A stretch of DNA of 64,000 nt from Pandoraea faecigallinarum (GCF_001029105.3 NZ_CP011807.3:1-64000); one strand, 5' to 3'. Shown: positions 21,262 through 29,974, numbered from the stretch's first letter. Numbers and translations are program-made. Notes: generated from the letters alone by a model not told the origin.

Positions 21262-21466
21262 ATCGACGTCAGCCGGTACTGGTCCCCGTCAGATCGGCAA
21301 AGCCGAGGGCCGTCGCCCGGCAGCTTTCGGCCAATTCGTCGTCGTGCGCTGAGAGGAAAACGCAGTGGTCTCTGCAAAGCGTAATGAAAAGGTCGATGGG
21401 GCACCGCCCGGGAAGAGCCGTCGAGGCCGTCGCTCGGCTCGCCCGCAAGGATGACGCGCGGTGCGT
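21262..21466 (-). pseudogene. Truncated, frameshifted ABC ATPase 3' copy
   Basis: This segment is a diverged copy of 22125-22320, the C-terminal third of the intact ABC ATPase gene. Pieces of the protein are readable in two minus-strand frames (HDDELAESCRATALGFADL in one, PRVILAGEPSDGLDG in another), so it carries frameshifts and has no start, Walker A or signature. It marks the junction of the tandem duplication: after gene C it stands where the intact ABC gene stands after gene D. Confidence 0.75.
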
Positions 21467-21553
21467 CCCCAAGCGCTTTCCTCTCGCTTTGCGTGGGATC
21501 GCACCACGTGATTCCCGAATAGCAAAGACGGCAGGTTGTCTCGCAAAGGGTGG

Positions 21554-21605
21554 CGCTATATGAGTGCCAAGATGAAGACTCCATTCACTCAAGGAGTCGA
21601 AGGTC
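21554..21605 (+). promoter_or_regulatory. Shared leader of accessory gene D
   Basis: Almost base-for-base copy of the leader at 20736-20787, offset by exactly 818 bp, with the AAGGAGTCGAA ribosome-site block. Confidence 0.5.
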
Positions 21606-22070
21606 ATGGACAACATCAACCCAGCGGGAACCACCGGATTGCAGCCGATCAGCTTACCCGAGTCGTCGCCGCAGCAGCCCAATGTCCCCATCGCTGCCGA
21701 TCTCGACAAGGCGCAATCCGCACCGGCGTCGACGTCGATTACTGCTTGTTCATCGTTGTCGTTGCCCGAATGGGCCTATACGGACTGGGCTGCGATGCAT
21801 GGATCCCAGGATGGTAATAGCTACGATGAGCTGGTCGAACGGTTGGTATACAAGCGAGATTGTCTTCCGAACGACATATCGGTCGAACTATTGAAGAACA
21901 TCGCTCGCCTCGCGCCATCGGTCCGATTCGGTGCATTCAAAGCGTTCGTGAATTCGGACCCGGTTGACGACCGGTTCTTGAACATTGCCACTGACGAGTG
22001 GCTGGAAAACTTCGCGGAAAAGGATCGGATTGCGGTACGAGATGCGCTTAACGGAATGGCAAGCCACTGA
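21606..22070 (+). CDS. Accessory protein D (paralogue of C)
   Basis: Unrecognised 154-residue tandem paralogue of C. The N-terminal segment (1-50) is nearly unchanged, as is the upstream leader, while the helical C-terminal domain differs at many positions (DELVERLVYKRDCLPNDIS against RHLVGKLADERNCDPNDIS). Uneven divergence of this kind suggests either recent conversion of the 5' half or faster change in the C-terminal part. It is followed within 50 bp by the convergent 3' end of the ABC ATPase gene. There is no signal peptide or membrane helix. Confidence 0.7.
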   Translation: MDNINPAGTTGLQPISLPESSPQQPNVPIAADLDKAQSAPASTSITACSSLSLPEWAYTDWAAMHGSQDGNSYDELVERLVYKRDCLPNDISVELLKNIARLAPSVRFGAFKAFVNSDPVDDRFLNIATDEWLENFAEKDRIAVRDALNGMASH

Positions 22071-22120
22071 TCCGCCTGGATTTCTGAGCCAGATCGGCCA
22101 TATCTGAGCGCGGATCAACG

Positions 22121-22777
22121 TCAGTCTGCGCGGGATCCCGTCAGATCGGCAAAGCCGAGGGCCGTCGCCCGGCAGCCCTCGGCCAGTTCGTCGTCGTGCG
22201 TCGAGAAGAAGACGCAGCGGTCTTTGCCGAGCGTGATGAAAAGGTCGATGAGCACGGCGCGCGACGGTCCGTCGAGGCCGCCGCTCGGTTCGTCGGCGAG
22301 GATCACGCGAGGCGAGCCAAACAGCGTGGCCGTCAGATAGAACTTGCGTCGCGTGCCCGTCGACATCTGGTCGAAGCGCTTTTCCAGGTGCGGCATCAGA
22401 CTGAAGCGCTCTGCCAGATCCAGCACGTCGGCGCCGAGGGTGGTGCCGCGTTGCGCCGCGCGCTGCTCAAGGAAGCCCAGCCCCGTTTGCGACGGCTCCG
22501 TCAGGCAATCGAAAGGCACGACCGCCAGCGCGGCTTTCGCCGCCTCGGGGGCGCTGCGCAACGAATGACCGTCGATCCACACCTTGCCGTCACCGGCATC
22601 GATCGTGCCCGCCAGCATGCCGAGCAGCGTGGTCTTGCCGCCGCCGCCTTCGTCGCGCAACGCAAAGCAACCGGCGCCGGCGCGCAGGCCGAGGTTCTCG
22701 AAAAGGATGAAATCGTCGAAACGACGTGTGAGTCCTTCGAAGCGGAGCAGCGCTTCCCGATGCATGACGTCGTTCAT
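22121..22777 (-). CDS. Orphan ABC transporter ATP-binding protein
   Basis: A 218-residue ABC ATPase without a visible permease partner. The Walker A region reads DEGGGGKTT, with Asp where the first Gly of GxxGxGKT is expected; the signature is MSTGTRRK in place of LSGGQ, as in ABC-2/CcmA-like ATPases; Walker B is VILADEPSGGLDG, and the H-loop lies in STHDDEL. Its ATG at 22777 overlaps the rcnR stop (ATGA), so it is translationally coupled to the nickel/cobalt repressor and should be metal-derepressed. Truncated copies of its 3' end lie at 21262 and 20607. Confidence 0.8.
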   Translation of the reverse strand: MNDVMHREALLRFEGLTRRFDDFILFENLGLRAGAGCFALRDEGGGGKTTLLGMLAGTIDAGDGKVWIDGHSLRSAPEAAKAALAVVPFDCLTEPSQTGLGFLEQRAAQRGTTLGADVLDLAERFSLMPHLEKRFDQMSTGTRRKFYLTATLFGSPRVILADEPSGGLDGPSRAVLIDLFITLGKDRCVFFSTHDDELAEGCRATALGFADLTGSRAD

Positions 22778-23043
22778 TTGAGATAAGCCTTGATGACGTG
22801 AAGCAGGGGCGCCAGTTCGGCCTCGCGTTGAGCCTGATCCGCCTCGTTGATGACATGATCGACGAGATGGCCCTCGATGACCGCGCCCATCAGGCCATTG
22901 ATCGCGCCACGAATGGCCGCGATCTGCTGAAGGATCTCGACGCAGTCGCCCTCCTCGCTCAACTGGCGCTCCAGCGCCTGCGCCTGCCCCTGAATGCGAC
23001 GCACGCGTGCCAGCAATTTGTTCTTGTCCCGGATCGTGTGCAC
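22774..23043 (-). CDS. rcnR: Nickel/cobalt-responsive repressor RcnR
   Basis: RcnR represses rcnA and releases DNA when it binds Ni(II) or Co(II). From the GTG at 23043 the protein begins MHTIRDKNKL and has 89 residues (E. coli RcnR 90). All four ligands of the H-C-H-H site are present one position earlier than in E. coli: H2, C34, H59, H63. This N-terminal His is diagnostic for RcnR over CsoR or FrmR and decides the start: an upstream GTG at 23055 overlaps its own AGGAG, while 23043 is 11 bases from it. It is divergent from rcnA with a perfect operator between. Confidence 0.92.
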   Translation of the reverse strand: MHTIRDKNKLLARVRRIQGQAQALERQLSEEGDCVEILQQIAAIRGAINGLMGAVIEGHLVDHVINEADQAQREAELAPLLHVIKAYLK

Positions 23044-23095
23044 GGTTCGCCGCACTCCTGTCTGTCACGAATTAGATGCGAAAAATGCTAACACG

Positions 23096-23118
23096 AATAT
23101 ACTGGGGTGGAGTATATT
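23096..23118. promoter_or_regulatory. RcnR operator between rcnR and rcnA
   Basis: Perfect 8-bp inverted arms AATATACT (23096-23103) and AGTATATT (23111-23118) flank GGGGTGG. The core TACT-G-tract-AGTA is the known RcnR operator design (TACT, G6, N, AGTA) and lies between the divergent rcnR and rcnA starts. Confidence 0.88.
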
Positions 23119-23152
23119 GCGCGGACGACGTTTTTCCATCGAGCGATGTGCC

Positions 23153-24037
23153 ATGACCGACTTCTCCACCCTCCTGCAGCAGGGCAACGCCTGGCTGTTC
23201 ATTCCGAGCGCGATTCTGCTCGGCGCGCTGCACGGCCTTGAGCCGGGACATTCGAAGACGATGATGGCGGCCTTCATTGTCGCGATACGCGGCACCGTTG
23301 CGCAGGCGGTGTGGCTCGGGTTGTCGGCGACGGTCTCGCACACGGCAGTGGTCTGGCTCGTGGCGATGGCCGGGTTGTACTTCGGACGCCACTGGAATGC
23401 GCAGGCGACCGAGTCGTACTTTCAGATCGCGTCGGGCGTACTGATCCTCGCCGTTGCCGGATGGATGCTGTGGCGCACGTGGCGTGACAACGCCCACGCC
23501 CACCACGCCCACCACGCCCACCACGCCCACCACGCCCACCACGCCCACCACGACCACCACGACCACCACGATCCTCACGCTCCTCACGCTCACGCCCCGT
23601 CGGCAAGGGCATTCTCGCGTGCCTCCTTGCAAATGGCCGTCTCGCCGGGCGAGTATCGGGACGCTCACGAACGCGCCCACGCCCGAGACATCGAAAAGCG
23701 CTTTTCCGGACGCAATGTCACCACTGGCCAGATCGTCGTGTTCGGTCTGACCGGCGGACTGGTGCCATGTCCCGCGTCGATCACCGTGTTGTTGCTGTGC
23801 CTGCAATTGAAGCGTTTCGCGCTGGGCGCGGGGCTGGTGCTGTGCTTCAGCATCGGGCTGGCCGCGACAATGGTGGCGTCCGGCACGTTGGCGGCGCTCA
23901 GTGTGCGGCACGTGTCGCGTCGGTGGCGCGGGTTCGGAGAGTTCGCGCGTACGGCGCCGTACTTCTCCGGCGCGCTGATCGTGCTGGTCGGCCTGTATGT
24001 GCTGTATCAGGGCCTTTCACACATTTCACCCGTCTGA
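23153..24037 (+). CDS. rcnA: Nickel/cobalt efflux protein RcnA
   Basis: RcnA exports Ni(II) and Co(II) across the inner membrane. The 294-residue protein begins with a membrane segment containing LGALHGLEPGHSKTMMAAFI, the HxxxPGH-type signature of the family, and has about six hydrophobic segments. Between the first and second halves is a His-rich loop (about 115-147) of HHA/HHD triplets, the expected metal-binding loop. The second half carries GLTGGLVPCPASITVLLLCL. The His loop is encoded by a 9-bp tandem repeat. The ribosome site is poor. It is controlled by the adjacent RcnR operator. Confidence 0.94.
   Translation: MTDFSTLLQQGNAWLFIPSAILLGALHGLEPGHSKTMMAAFIVAIRGTVAQAVWLGLSATVSHTAVVWLVAMAGLYFGRHWNAQATESYFQIASGVLILAVAGWMLWRTWRDNAHAHHAHHAHHAHHAHHAHHDHHDHHDPHAPHAHAPSARAFSRASLQMAVSPGEYRDAHERAHARDIEKRFSGRNVTTGQIVVFGLTGGLVPCPASITVLLLCLQLKRFALGAGLVLCFSIGLAATMVASGTLAALSVRHVSRRWRGFGEFARTAPYFSGALIVLVGLYVLYQGLSHISPV
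23491..23575 (+). repeat. 9-bp tandem repeat encoding the RcnA His-rich loop
   Basis: The unit CCCACCACG (read HHA/HHD) recurs about eight times with small changes near the end (GACCACCAC). Each unit is three codons, so copy-number change would alter the length of the metal-binding loop without breaking the frame. Confidence 0.8.
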
Positions 24038-24191
24038 GGGACTCGCGCGCGCATCGATTTCATGGCGGAACGCTATCGCACGTCGCAAGCAATTGATTCG
24101 ACGCCGGACGACGCAAAGATACGAACGCACGAGCCTCATGTGAAAATTGCGGATCCGACGGCATCTTCCGTCTCGATTCGCGAGGCACTTC

Positions 24192-25052
24192 ATGACCCAT
24201 CCGAGCGACATTGCACCCGAAAGCACGGCAGCGCGCGTGGCACTGTGGCGAGCGCTGCATCTTGAAGCCGACGCCGAGCCGCACGTATTCGTCGATAACG
24301 TCGGATTGCGATTGCTCGATCCGCCGGACGACTGGCGCGAACGCGGCGACATGCATCCGGAATTCACGCGACCGTTCCGGGCGTCCATCGTTGCGCGGGC
24401 CCGTTACATCGAAGATCTCGTCATCGCGCAAATGCGCAACGGCGTGCGTCAGTATGTGATTCTGGGTGCGGGACTCGACAGTTTCGCGCAGCGCCATCCG
24501 GAACTCGCCGGATCGCTCACGATCTTCGAGGTCGATCAGCCCGGTCCGCAGCGCTGGAAGCACGATCGCCTCGTCGCATTGGGGTATGGCGTTCAGGACT
24601 GGCTGCACTTCGTCCCCGTGGATTTCGAAGCCGGGCAATCGTGGCGTCACGCGTTGCTGGCGAGCGGCTTCGATGCGCAGCAGCCTGCGGTGATCGTCTC
24701 CACCGGCGTGAGCATGTATCTGACGCGTGAGGCCAACGCCGCCGCGCTGCGCGAAGTGGCGTCGCTCGCACCGGGCTCGACCTTCGCGATGACGTTCCTC
24801 CTCCCACTGGAGATGGCGGATGCCGACGTGCGCCCCGGGCTGGAGATGGCCGCGAAAGGCGCACAGGCGAGCGGCACACCGTTCATCAGCTTCTTCACGC
24901 CGCAGGAGATGATGGACTTCGCCAGGGAGCAAGGTTTTTCGAAGGCCCGGCACGTTTCGGCAGCGGCGTTGACGCAGCAGTATTTCGCGAACCGCACCGA
25001 CGGCCTGCACCCGCCCGCCAATGCCGAAGAACTGTTGATCGCCACGACCTGA
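24192..25052 (+). CDS. Class I SAM-dependent methyltransferase (TIGR00027/LCMT-like)
   Basis: The 286-residue protein has the features of the PPM1/LCMT-like family often called TIGR00027: ARTRYIED-type motif (ARARYIEDLV), QYVILGAGLDSFAQR as the SAM-binding glycine loop, FEVDQP as the acidic residue after strand 2, and VSTGVSMYLTREA. The substrate of this family is mostly unknown. ATG 24192 was chosen over an upstream in-frame ATG because GAGG lies seven bases before it. It is a stand-alone gene between rcnA and a DUF1993 gene. Confidence 0.85.
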   Translation: MTHPSDIAPESTAARVALWRALHLEADAEPHVFVDNVGLRLLDPPDDWRERGDMHPEFTRPFRASIVARARYIEDLVIAQMRNGVRQYVILGAGLDSFAQRHPELAGSLTIFEVDQPGPQRWKHDRLVALGYGVQDWLHFVPVDFEAGQSWRHALLASGFDAQQPAVIVSTGVSMYLTREANAAALREVASLAPGSTFAMTFLLPLEMADADVRPGLEMAAKGAQASGTPFISFFTPQEMMDFAREQGFSKARHVSAAALTQQYFANRTDGLHPPANAEELLIATT

Positions 25053-25185
25053 GACGTCGCGCGGTGGCATGCCCGCTGTCACGGGCCTCGCGCGTCCTGT
25101 CCTGCGAAATGCGGCGTACCACGATAAGCTGCCCCGGCGGCGCGGTTTGCCGCGCCTATCCAGAAAAATCCGCCGGAGGGACCGC

Positions 25186-25758
25186 ATGACGCTGACCGAA
25201 CTTCTCATCCCCACTTTCATACAGATGCTGCGCGGCCAGTCGGCGTGGCTCGACAAGGCCGCCGCCTACGCCAAGACGCAGGGCAAAGAGGCCGACGCGC
25301 TGATGACGCTGCGTCTTGCGCCCGACATGTATCCGCTGGCCGCGCAAGCGCGCTTCGCGAGTTATCTGTCGATGGAGCCGGTGTTCCGCCTGCGCGGCGA
25401 AGCGATTCCGCCCAGCGTCAGTGCCATCCAGCGTGAGGGGTGGAACAGCGCTCAGCGTCCCGGGACGTTTGCCGAAGCGAAGGCATGCCTGGCCACGGCC
25501 ATCTCCTTTCTCGAAGGGCTTCCCGGCAACGCGCTCGACGCCGGCGAATACATCGACATCGCCCTGGAGCTGCCCAACGGTTTGATCTTCGACATGACTG
25601 GCGAGCAATATGCGCGCGACTGGGCATTGGCGCAGTTCTATTTCCACACCAACACGGCGTACAGCATCCTGCGTCAGTACGGTGTCGAGCTTGGCAAGGG
25701 CGAATACGTCGCGCATGCCCTCGCTTATCTGCGTCCGGGCACGGCGCCCAAGGGCTGA
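25186..25758 (+). CDS. DUF1993 family protein
   Basis: This 190-residue cytoplasmic helical protein fits DUF1993 (DinB-like four-helix fold): LLIPTFIQMLRGQSAWLDKA at the start, LAPDMYPLAAQAR in the middle, and AQFYFHTNTAYSILRQYGVELGK at the end. No enzyme activity is established for the family. The start ATG 25186 follows CGGAGGGACC, a good ribosome site, whereas the upstream in-frame sequence has none. Confidence 0.87.
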   Translation: MTLTELLIPTFIQMLRGQSAWLDKAAAYAKTQGKEADALMTLRLAPDMYPLAAQARFASYLSMEPVFRLRGEAIPPSVSAIQREGWNSAQRPGTFAEAKACLATAISFLEGLPGNALDAGEYIDIALELPNGLIFDMTGEQYARDWALAQFYFHTNTAYSILRQYGVELGKGEYVAHALAYLRPGTAPKG

Positions 25759-25820
25759 ACGGGCCTCGACATGCGCTTGTCCGGCTTGCCGCGGGCGCGG
25801 CGCCTTGCGTGGCTATCGCT

Positions 25821-26699
25821 TCACTCGCCCATGAGAAACGGCGGCCCGAAACGCGTGGCGATGTGTTCCGTCGATTCGAACAACTCGCGCAACACCTGAC
25901 TCGTGCATGTGGGCTGAACGTAGAGATAGAACGCCACATCGGGCAGCCGGGGCAGGCCGTCCGCTTCGGACAGCACGCGCATGTTCGCGTCGAGCAATTC
26001 GGTCGTGCGGGCCGTGACACCCAGGCCCGCGCTGATGGCCGCCTTGATGCCGGTGAGCGTGGGCGAGATGAAACTCGTGCGCCACGCGATGCCCGCGGCG
26101 TTGAGCCGCTCGATGGACAGGCGACGGAACAGGCTCAGTTCGTCGGCCATCACGAGGGGCACGGGCGCTGCCGCGTTGAAAATGAAATCGTCCGCACAGA
26201 TCCACACCATGGGCGAGGTGCGCAGCTTGATGCCGGGAAAGCCCTCGTCGTAACGCGTCGAGATGGCGAGATCGAGTTCGTTCTCGCGCAGGGCGTCCAT
26301 CAGGTGCGGGCTGCGCCCCACGATGATCTCCAGTTGCAATTCCGCCGACAGTTTCGACAACCGTCGCAACATGCTCGGCAGGATCGACTCCGCCACGTCG
26401 TGCGGTGAGCCGATGCGCAACTTCTCCGCCGGCCCGCGCGTTTGCATGACCTGTACCGCCTGATCGTTGAGCGCGAGGATCTTGTTTGCGTACGCGACGA
26501 GACGCACGCCATCGGCCGTCATTGTCTTTTGCCGCCCCTGCTTTTCGAACAGCGGGCAACCCATTTCCTGTTCGAGCCGTTGCATCTGCTGCGTGATGGC
26601 GGACTGCGTGCGACCCACGCGCGTGGCGGCGGCCGCGAAGGTCTCATGCTGTGCAATCGCCACGAAGGTCCGCAGTAGATCGATATCGAGATTCCGCAT
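25821..26699 (-). CDS. LysR-family regulator of the sulfur amino acid module
   Basis: A 292-residue LysR regulator: N-terminal winged HTH (MRNLDIDLLRTFVAIAQHET, AAATRVGRTQSAITQQMQRL) and a two-lobed co-inducer domain. The start is set at ATG 26699, which gives the standard LysR N-terminus; the in-frame extension upstream is not conserved-looking. It is divergent from the ABC importer/cysteine dioxygenase cluster across 218 bp, the usual position of a LysR activator of that operon. A sulfur amino acid or derived metabolite is the likely inducer, by context only. Confidence 0.88.
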   Translation of the reverse strand: MRNLDIDLLRTFVAIAQHETFAAAATRVGRTQSAITQQMQRLEQEMGCPLFEKQGRQKTMTADGVRLVAYANKILALNDQAVQVMQTRGPAEKLRIGSPHDVAESILPSMLRRLSKLSAELQLEIIVGRSPHLMDALRENELDLAISTRYDEGFPGIKLRTSPMVWICADDFIFNAAAPVPLVMADELSLFRRLSIERLNAAGIAWRTSFISPTLTGIKAAISAGLGVTARTTELLDANMRVLSEADGLPRLPDVAFYLYVQPTCTSQVLRELFESTEHIATRFGPPFLMGE

Positions 26700-26917
26700 G
26701 GTCGTCGACGTCAATACTTCAGAGACGTTAATGTTTCTCAGATAAAAATTAAATTGTTCTGGAGGATTTTGGTCGATAACCTGCCTGACACTCAAGCAAT
26801 ATTTATGTGACTGGGGGTGGAAGCCAGCGTTGACTGGTCCCCCGCTAATCGATTTGCGTCATTAGCTTTCCCGCAAATCGATGCACCCTTCGGTCGAACC
26901 CAAGGAGACTCAGCATC
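26700..26917. promoter_or_regulatory. Divergent promoter region, LysR gene and ABC importer operon
   Basis: This 218-bp spacer is AT-rich for the chromosome (26720-26810) and must hold both promoters and the LysR-type binding site (T-N11-A class). Several T-N11-A candidates exist and I cannot choose among them. Confidence 0.4.
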
Positions 26918-27751
26918 ATGTGGCAACGACACCTCGCCGCCGCCCTGTTCGCGACGCTCGCCATGACGGGCCAGATGAGCGCGGCGCACGCGGATCAACT
27001 GGCCGACATCAAGGCGCGCGGCACGCTCGTTTGCGGCACGCAAAACGCCAGCGAACCGTATGCGTTCCCCGACGCCGCCACGCGCAAGATCGTCGGCTTC
27101 GACGTCGATGTGTGCAACGCCCTGGCCAAGGGGCTCGGCGTGAAGCTCGAACACCGGGCGCTGTCGACCGATGCCCGCATTCCCGAACTCAAGACGCGTC
27201 GCGTCGATGTCCTCGCGGCCGCCGTCGCCTGGATGCCGGCGCGCGCCGCGCAGGTCGATTTCAGCGACCAGTACTTCGTCGCACCGATTCGCGTGCTGGT
27301 GCGCGCCGACTCGCCGGTGCAAACGCTCGAACAGCTCTCCGGCAAGAAGATCGCGGCGTCCGAGGGCTCCAGCTCGGCGGCCGTGTCGGTGACCCGTCTG
27401 CCCGATTCGAACCTGCTCACCTTCCATGACATCTCGTCGGCATTTCTGGCGCTGCAACAAGGCAAGGTCGAGGGGCTCGTGGCAGGGCAACTGATCCTTG
27501 CGCGCTTCGCCAACGAAGCCGCGGCCAAGGGGGGACAGCAGTACCGTCTGCTCACCAGGCCGGTATTCGAAGAACGTTGGGGAGTGGTGATGAACAAGGG
27601 CGAACCGGCGCTGCGCGATGCCGTGAACAGGATTCTGGTTGACTACGACAAGTCGAACGGCTTGCAGGAGAGCTTCGAGAAGTGGCTCGGCAGCAAGTCG
27701 GTCTACAAGTTCACGCGCGACTACAAGGTCGAGCCGATCAAGGTGCAGTGA
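26918..27751 (+). CDS. Periplasmic amino acid-binding protein of ABC importer
   Basis: A 277-residue family 3 solute-binding protein. Residues 1-26 are a signal peptide ending SAAHA before DQLADIKARGTLVCG; the mature start and the segments VGFDVDVCNALAKGLG and FSDQYFVAPIRVLVRADSPV are typical of polar amino acid binders (cystine/glutamine/aspartate type). It is first of a contiguous binding protein-permease-permease-ATPase set, followed by cysteine dioxygenase, so cystine or a related sulfur amino acid is the likely ligand. The specificity is inferred. Confidence 0.92.
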   Translation: MWQRHLAAALFATLAMTGQMSAAHADQLADIKARGTLVCGTQNASEPYAFPDAATRKIVGFDVDVCNALAKGLGVKLEHRALSTDARIPELKTRRVDVLAAAVAWMPARAAQVDFSDQYFVAPIRVLVRADSPVQTLEQLSGKKIAASEGSSSAAVSVTRLPDSNLLTFHDISSAFLALQQGKVEGLVAGQLILARFANEAAAKGGQQYRLLTRPVFEERWGVVMNKGEPALRDAVNRILVDYDKSNGLQESFEKWLGSKSVYKFTRDYKVEPIKVQ

Positions 27752-27766
27752 GCGAGACGTCGCGCA

Positions 27767-28459
27767 ATGTTCGATCTCTCGTTTCTGCTCGAAGACGGTT
27801 ACCTGAAGCTGTTTCGCGACGGCGTACTGACAACGTTGCGGCTGTTCGCGGTCTCCGGTCTGCTGGCGATCGTGGTGGGTGTGCTGCTCACCACGTTGCG
27901 CGCCTTGCCGGTGAAGCTCTTCAAGGGCTTCGTGATCGTGGTGGTGGAGTATCACCGCAACGTGCCGGTGCTGGTGCAGATCCTCGTGTGGTACTTCGGT
28001 GTGCCGCAACTGCTGCCGGAAGGCGCGCGTGACTGGATCAACGCCGGCAACACGGAGTTCTTCTTCGCGACGGTGGCGCTGGCGCTCAATGCCGGGGCCT
28101 TCATCTCGGAAGACCTGCGCTCCGGCCTGCGCGCGATTCCGCACACGCAGCAGGAAGCCGCATGGTCCATCGGCCTCACGTACTTGCAGTCGTTGCGCTA
28201 CGTCATTCTGCCTCAGGGCATTCGTGTGGCGTTGCCCGCGCTGCTCAACCAGTCGCTGCTGCTCTTCAAGAACAGTTCGCTGGCGATGGCGATCGGCGTG
28301 CACGAGCTGCTGTATCGCACGCGTCAGATCGATAACCTGACGTTTCGCACCTTCGACGTGTTTCTCGTGGCGACGATCCTCTACCTGATCGGCACGCTGT
28401 CCCTGATGGCGCTCTCCGAGCACTTCGCCAAACGCCGCACGGCGCCCTCGGGAGTCTGA
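27767..28459 (+). CDS. Polar amino acid ABC permease, first subunit
   Basis: A 230-residue HisM/GlnP-type inner-membrane permease with about five membrane helices. It contains EYHRNVPVLVQILVWYFGVP early and the cytoplasmic EAA loop SGLRAIPHTQQEAAWSIGLT, the contact site for the ATPase. It starts 15 bp after the binding-protein gene and ends 2 bp before the second permease, so the genes are tightly coupled. Confidence 0.93.
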   Translation: MFDLSFLLEDGYLKLFRDGVLTTLRLFAVSGLLAIVVGVLLTTLRALPVKLFKGFVIVVVEYHRNVPVLVQILVWYFGVPQLLPEGARDWINAGNTEFFFATVALALNAGAFISEDLRSGLRAIPHTQQEAAWSIGLTYLQSLRYVILPQGIRVALPALLNQSLLLFKNSSLAMAIGVHELLYRTRQIDNLTFRTFDVFLVATILYLIGTLSLMALSEHFAKRRTAPSGV

Positions 28460-28461
28460 CG

Positions 28462-29154
28462 ATGTACGAGATTCTTCACGACTATCTCGCGCTGTTTGTC
28501 GTCGGCAGCTGGCCTAACGGTCCGCTGGGCGGGGCGGCCATCACGCTGATTCTGTCGGCGCTCGGCCTGTTGATTTCGTTTCCGATCTCGGTCCTGATCG
28601 GTCTTGCGCAGGTCTCGCCGTGGCGCTGGATGCGGCGTATTGCCGGTATCTGGACACGGCTCGTGCGCGGCGTTCCGCTGCTGATGATCATTTTCTGGGC
28701 GTACTTCGCCGTGCCCCTGCTCGTCGGTGCCGAGGTATCGGCGTTCACGACGGCGGTGTGCGCGATCATCGTCTACGAAAGCGCATTCCTGTTGCAGATC
28801 GTACGAGCGGGCCTCGAAGGCTTGCCGCGCGGCCAAATGGAAGCGGCACGCTCGAACGGCCTGTCGTGGCTGCAAAGCATGCGTTACGTGCAGCTGCCGC
28901 AGGCGCTGGCGAACATGCTGCCGTCCATCGTCAATCAGTTCGTGTCGATCATCAAGGCGACGTCGCTCGCCTATGTGATCGGCGTGCCGGAACTGACGTA
29001 TTCGGCCGCGCAGGTCAACACGATCACACTGACCAAACCGCTGCAAACGTTCCTCGTCCTCGCAGCTTTCTATTTCGTGTTGTGTTTCGCCATTTCGCGC
29101 TTCGCCGGCTGGCTGGAGCGTCGCATCGCCCGCCAGCGCGCCGGTATGGCGTGA
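28462..29154 (+). CDS. Polar amino acid ABC permease, second subunit
   Basis: The second 230-residue permease of the importer. It has the same architecture: [21 protein letters not shown] and the EAA loop [20 protein letters not shown]. With the preceding gene it forms a heterodimeric membrane channel. It begins 2 bp after the first permease. Confidence 0.93.
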   Translation: MYEILHDYLALFVVGSWPNGPLGGAAITLILSALGLLISFPISVLIGLAQVSPWRWMRRIAGIWTRLVRGVPLLMIIFWAYFAVPLLVGAEVSAFTTAVCAIIVYESAFLLQIVRAGLEGLPRGQMEAARSNGLSWLQSMRYVQLPQALANMLPSIVNQFVSIIKATSLAYVIGVPELTYSAAQVNTITLTKPLQTFLVLAAFYFVLCFAISRFAGWLERRIARQRAGMA

Positions 29155-29200
29155 CGGCATGGACGACACAACCGCAGGGTTCAAGAAGGAGAACGCGATC

Positions 29201-29974
29201 ATGAGCATGCTCGCATTCGAGAAAGTCGATAAGTTCTATGGCGAACACCATGTCCTCAAGGGCATCGACGCCACCATCGGGCGCGGCGAAGTCGTCGTTG
29301 TGTGCGGCCCGTCGGGTTCGGGAAAGTCGACGCTGATCCGCACCGTCACGCGCCTCGAAGCCATTCAGAAGGGATGCATCCGCTTCGAAGGCAAGGACGT
29401 CAATGCGCGCGACGTAAAACTCAATCAGTTGCGCGCGCGCATCGGATTCGTCTTCCAGAGCTTCAATCTGTTTCAGAACCTGTCGGTGCGCCAGAACCTG
29501 ATGCTCGGGCCGACGAAGGTGCTCGGCATGTCGCGCGACGAAGCGCTCGCGCAGGCGGAGTCGCTGCTCGCGAAGGTCGGCCTCGCGCACAAGATCGACG
29601 CCATGCCCGCGAACCTCTCGGGGGGCCAGCAACAGCGCGTGGCGATTGCACGGGCCCTCGCGATGAAGCCGCCGCTCATGTTGTTCGACGAGCCGACGAG
29701 CGCACTCGACCCCGAGATGGTGCAGGAAGTGCTGCAAGTCATGCGCTCGCTGGCCGACGATGGGCTCACCATGATGATCGTCACGCACGAGATGGGATTT
29801 GCCCGTGACGTGTCGAGCCGGGTGTGGTTCATGGATCAGGGGCAGTTGCTCGAAGACGCGCCGCCGTCCGAATTCTTCAGCCGGCCGAAACATGCGCGCG
29901 CCCAGCGCTTCCTGCAGGACGTATTGCGCCCATCACCCGTGATCGGCGTGCCGCGCGAAGCGATGCCCGCATGA
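29201..29974 (+). CDS. Polar amino acid ABC importer ATPase
   Basis: A 257-residue GlnQ/HisP-type ATPase that drives the importer. Walker [10 protein letters not shown], signature LSGGQQQR, Walker [16 protein letters not shown] and the H-loop [13 protein letters not shown] are all intact. ATG 29201 ([14 protein letters not shown]) was chosen since AAGGAG lies nine bases upstream; a 14-residue upstream extension from 29159 is less likely. It follows the second permease by 46 bp. Confidence 0.94.
   Translation: MSMLAFEKVDKFYGEHHVLKGIDATIGRGEVVVVCGPSGSGKSTLIRTVTRLEAIQKGCIRFEGKDVNARDVKLNQLRARIGFVFQSFNLFQNLSVRQNLMLGPTKVLGMSRDEALAQAESLLAKVGLAHKIDAMPANLSGGQQQRVAIARALAMKPPLMLFDEPTSALDPEMVQEVLQVMRSLADDGLTMMIVTHEMGFARDVSSRVWFMDQGQLLEDAPPSEFFSRPKHARAQRFLQDVLRPSPVIGVPREAMPA

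Noticed and set aside
17083..22120. Insertion sequence or integrase driving the accessory island
   Set aside because: No transposase, integrase or terminal inverted repeats were seen, although duplications and a tRNA gene (14812) are nearby; the tRNA is not adjacent to the island and shows no duplicated 3' end.
23043..23055. Upstream GTG start for rcnR
   Set aside because: It overlaps the AGGAG ribosome site and would displace the N-terminal His that binds metal in RcnR.
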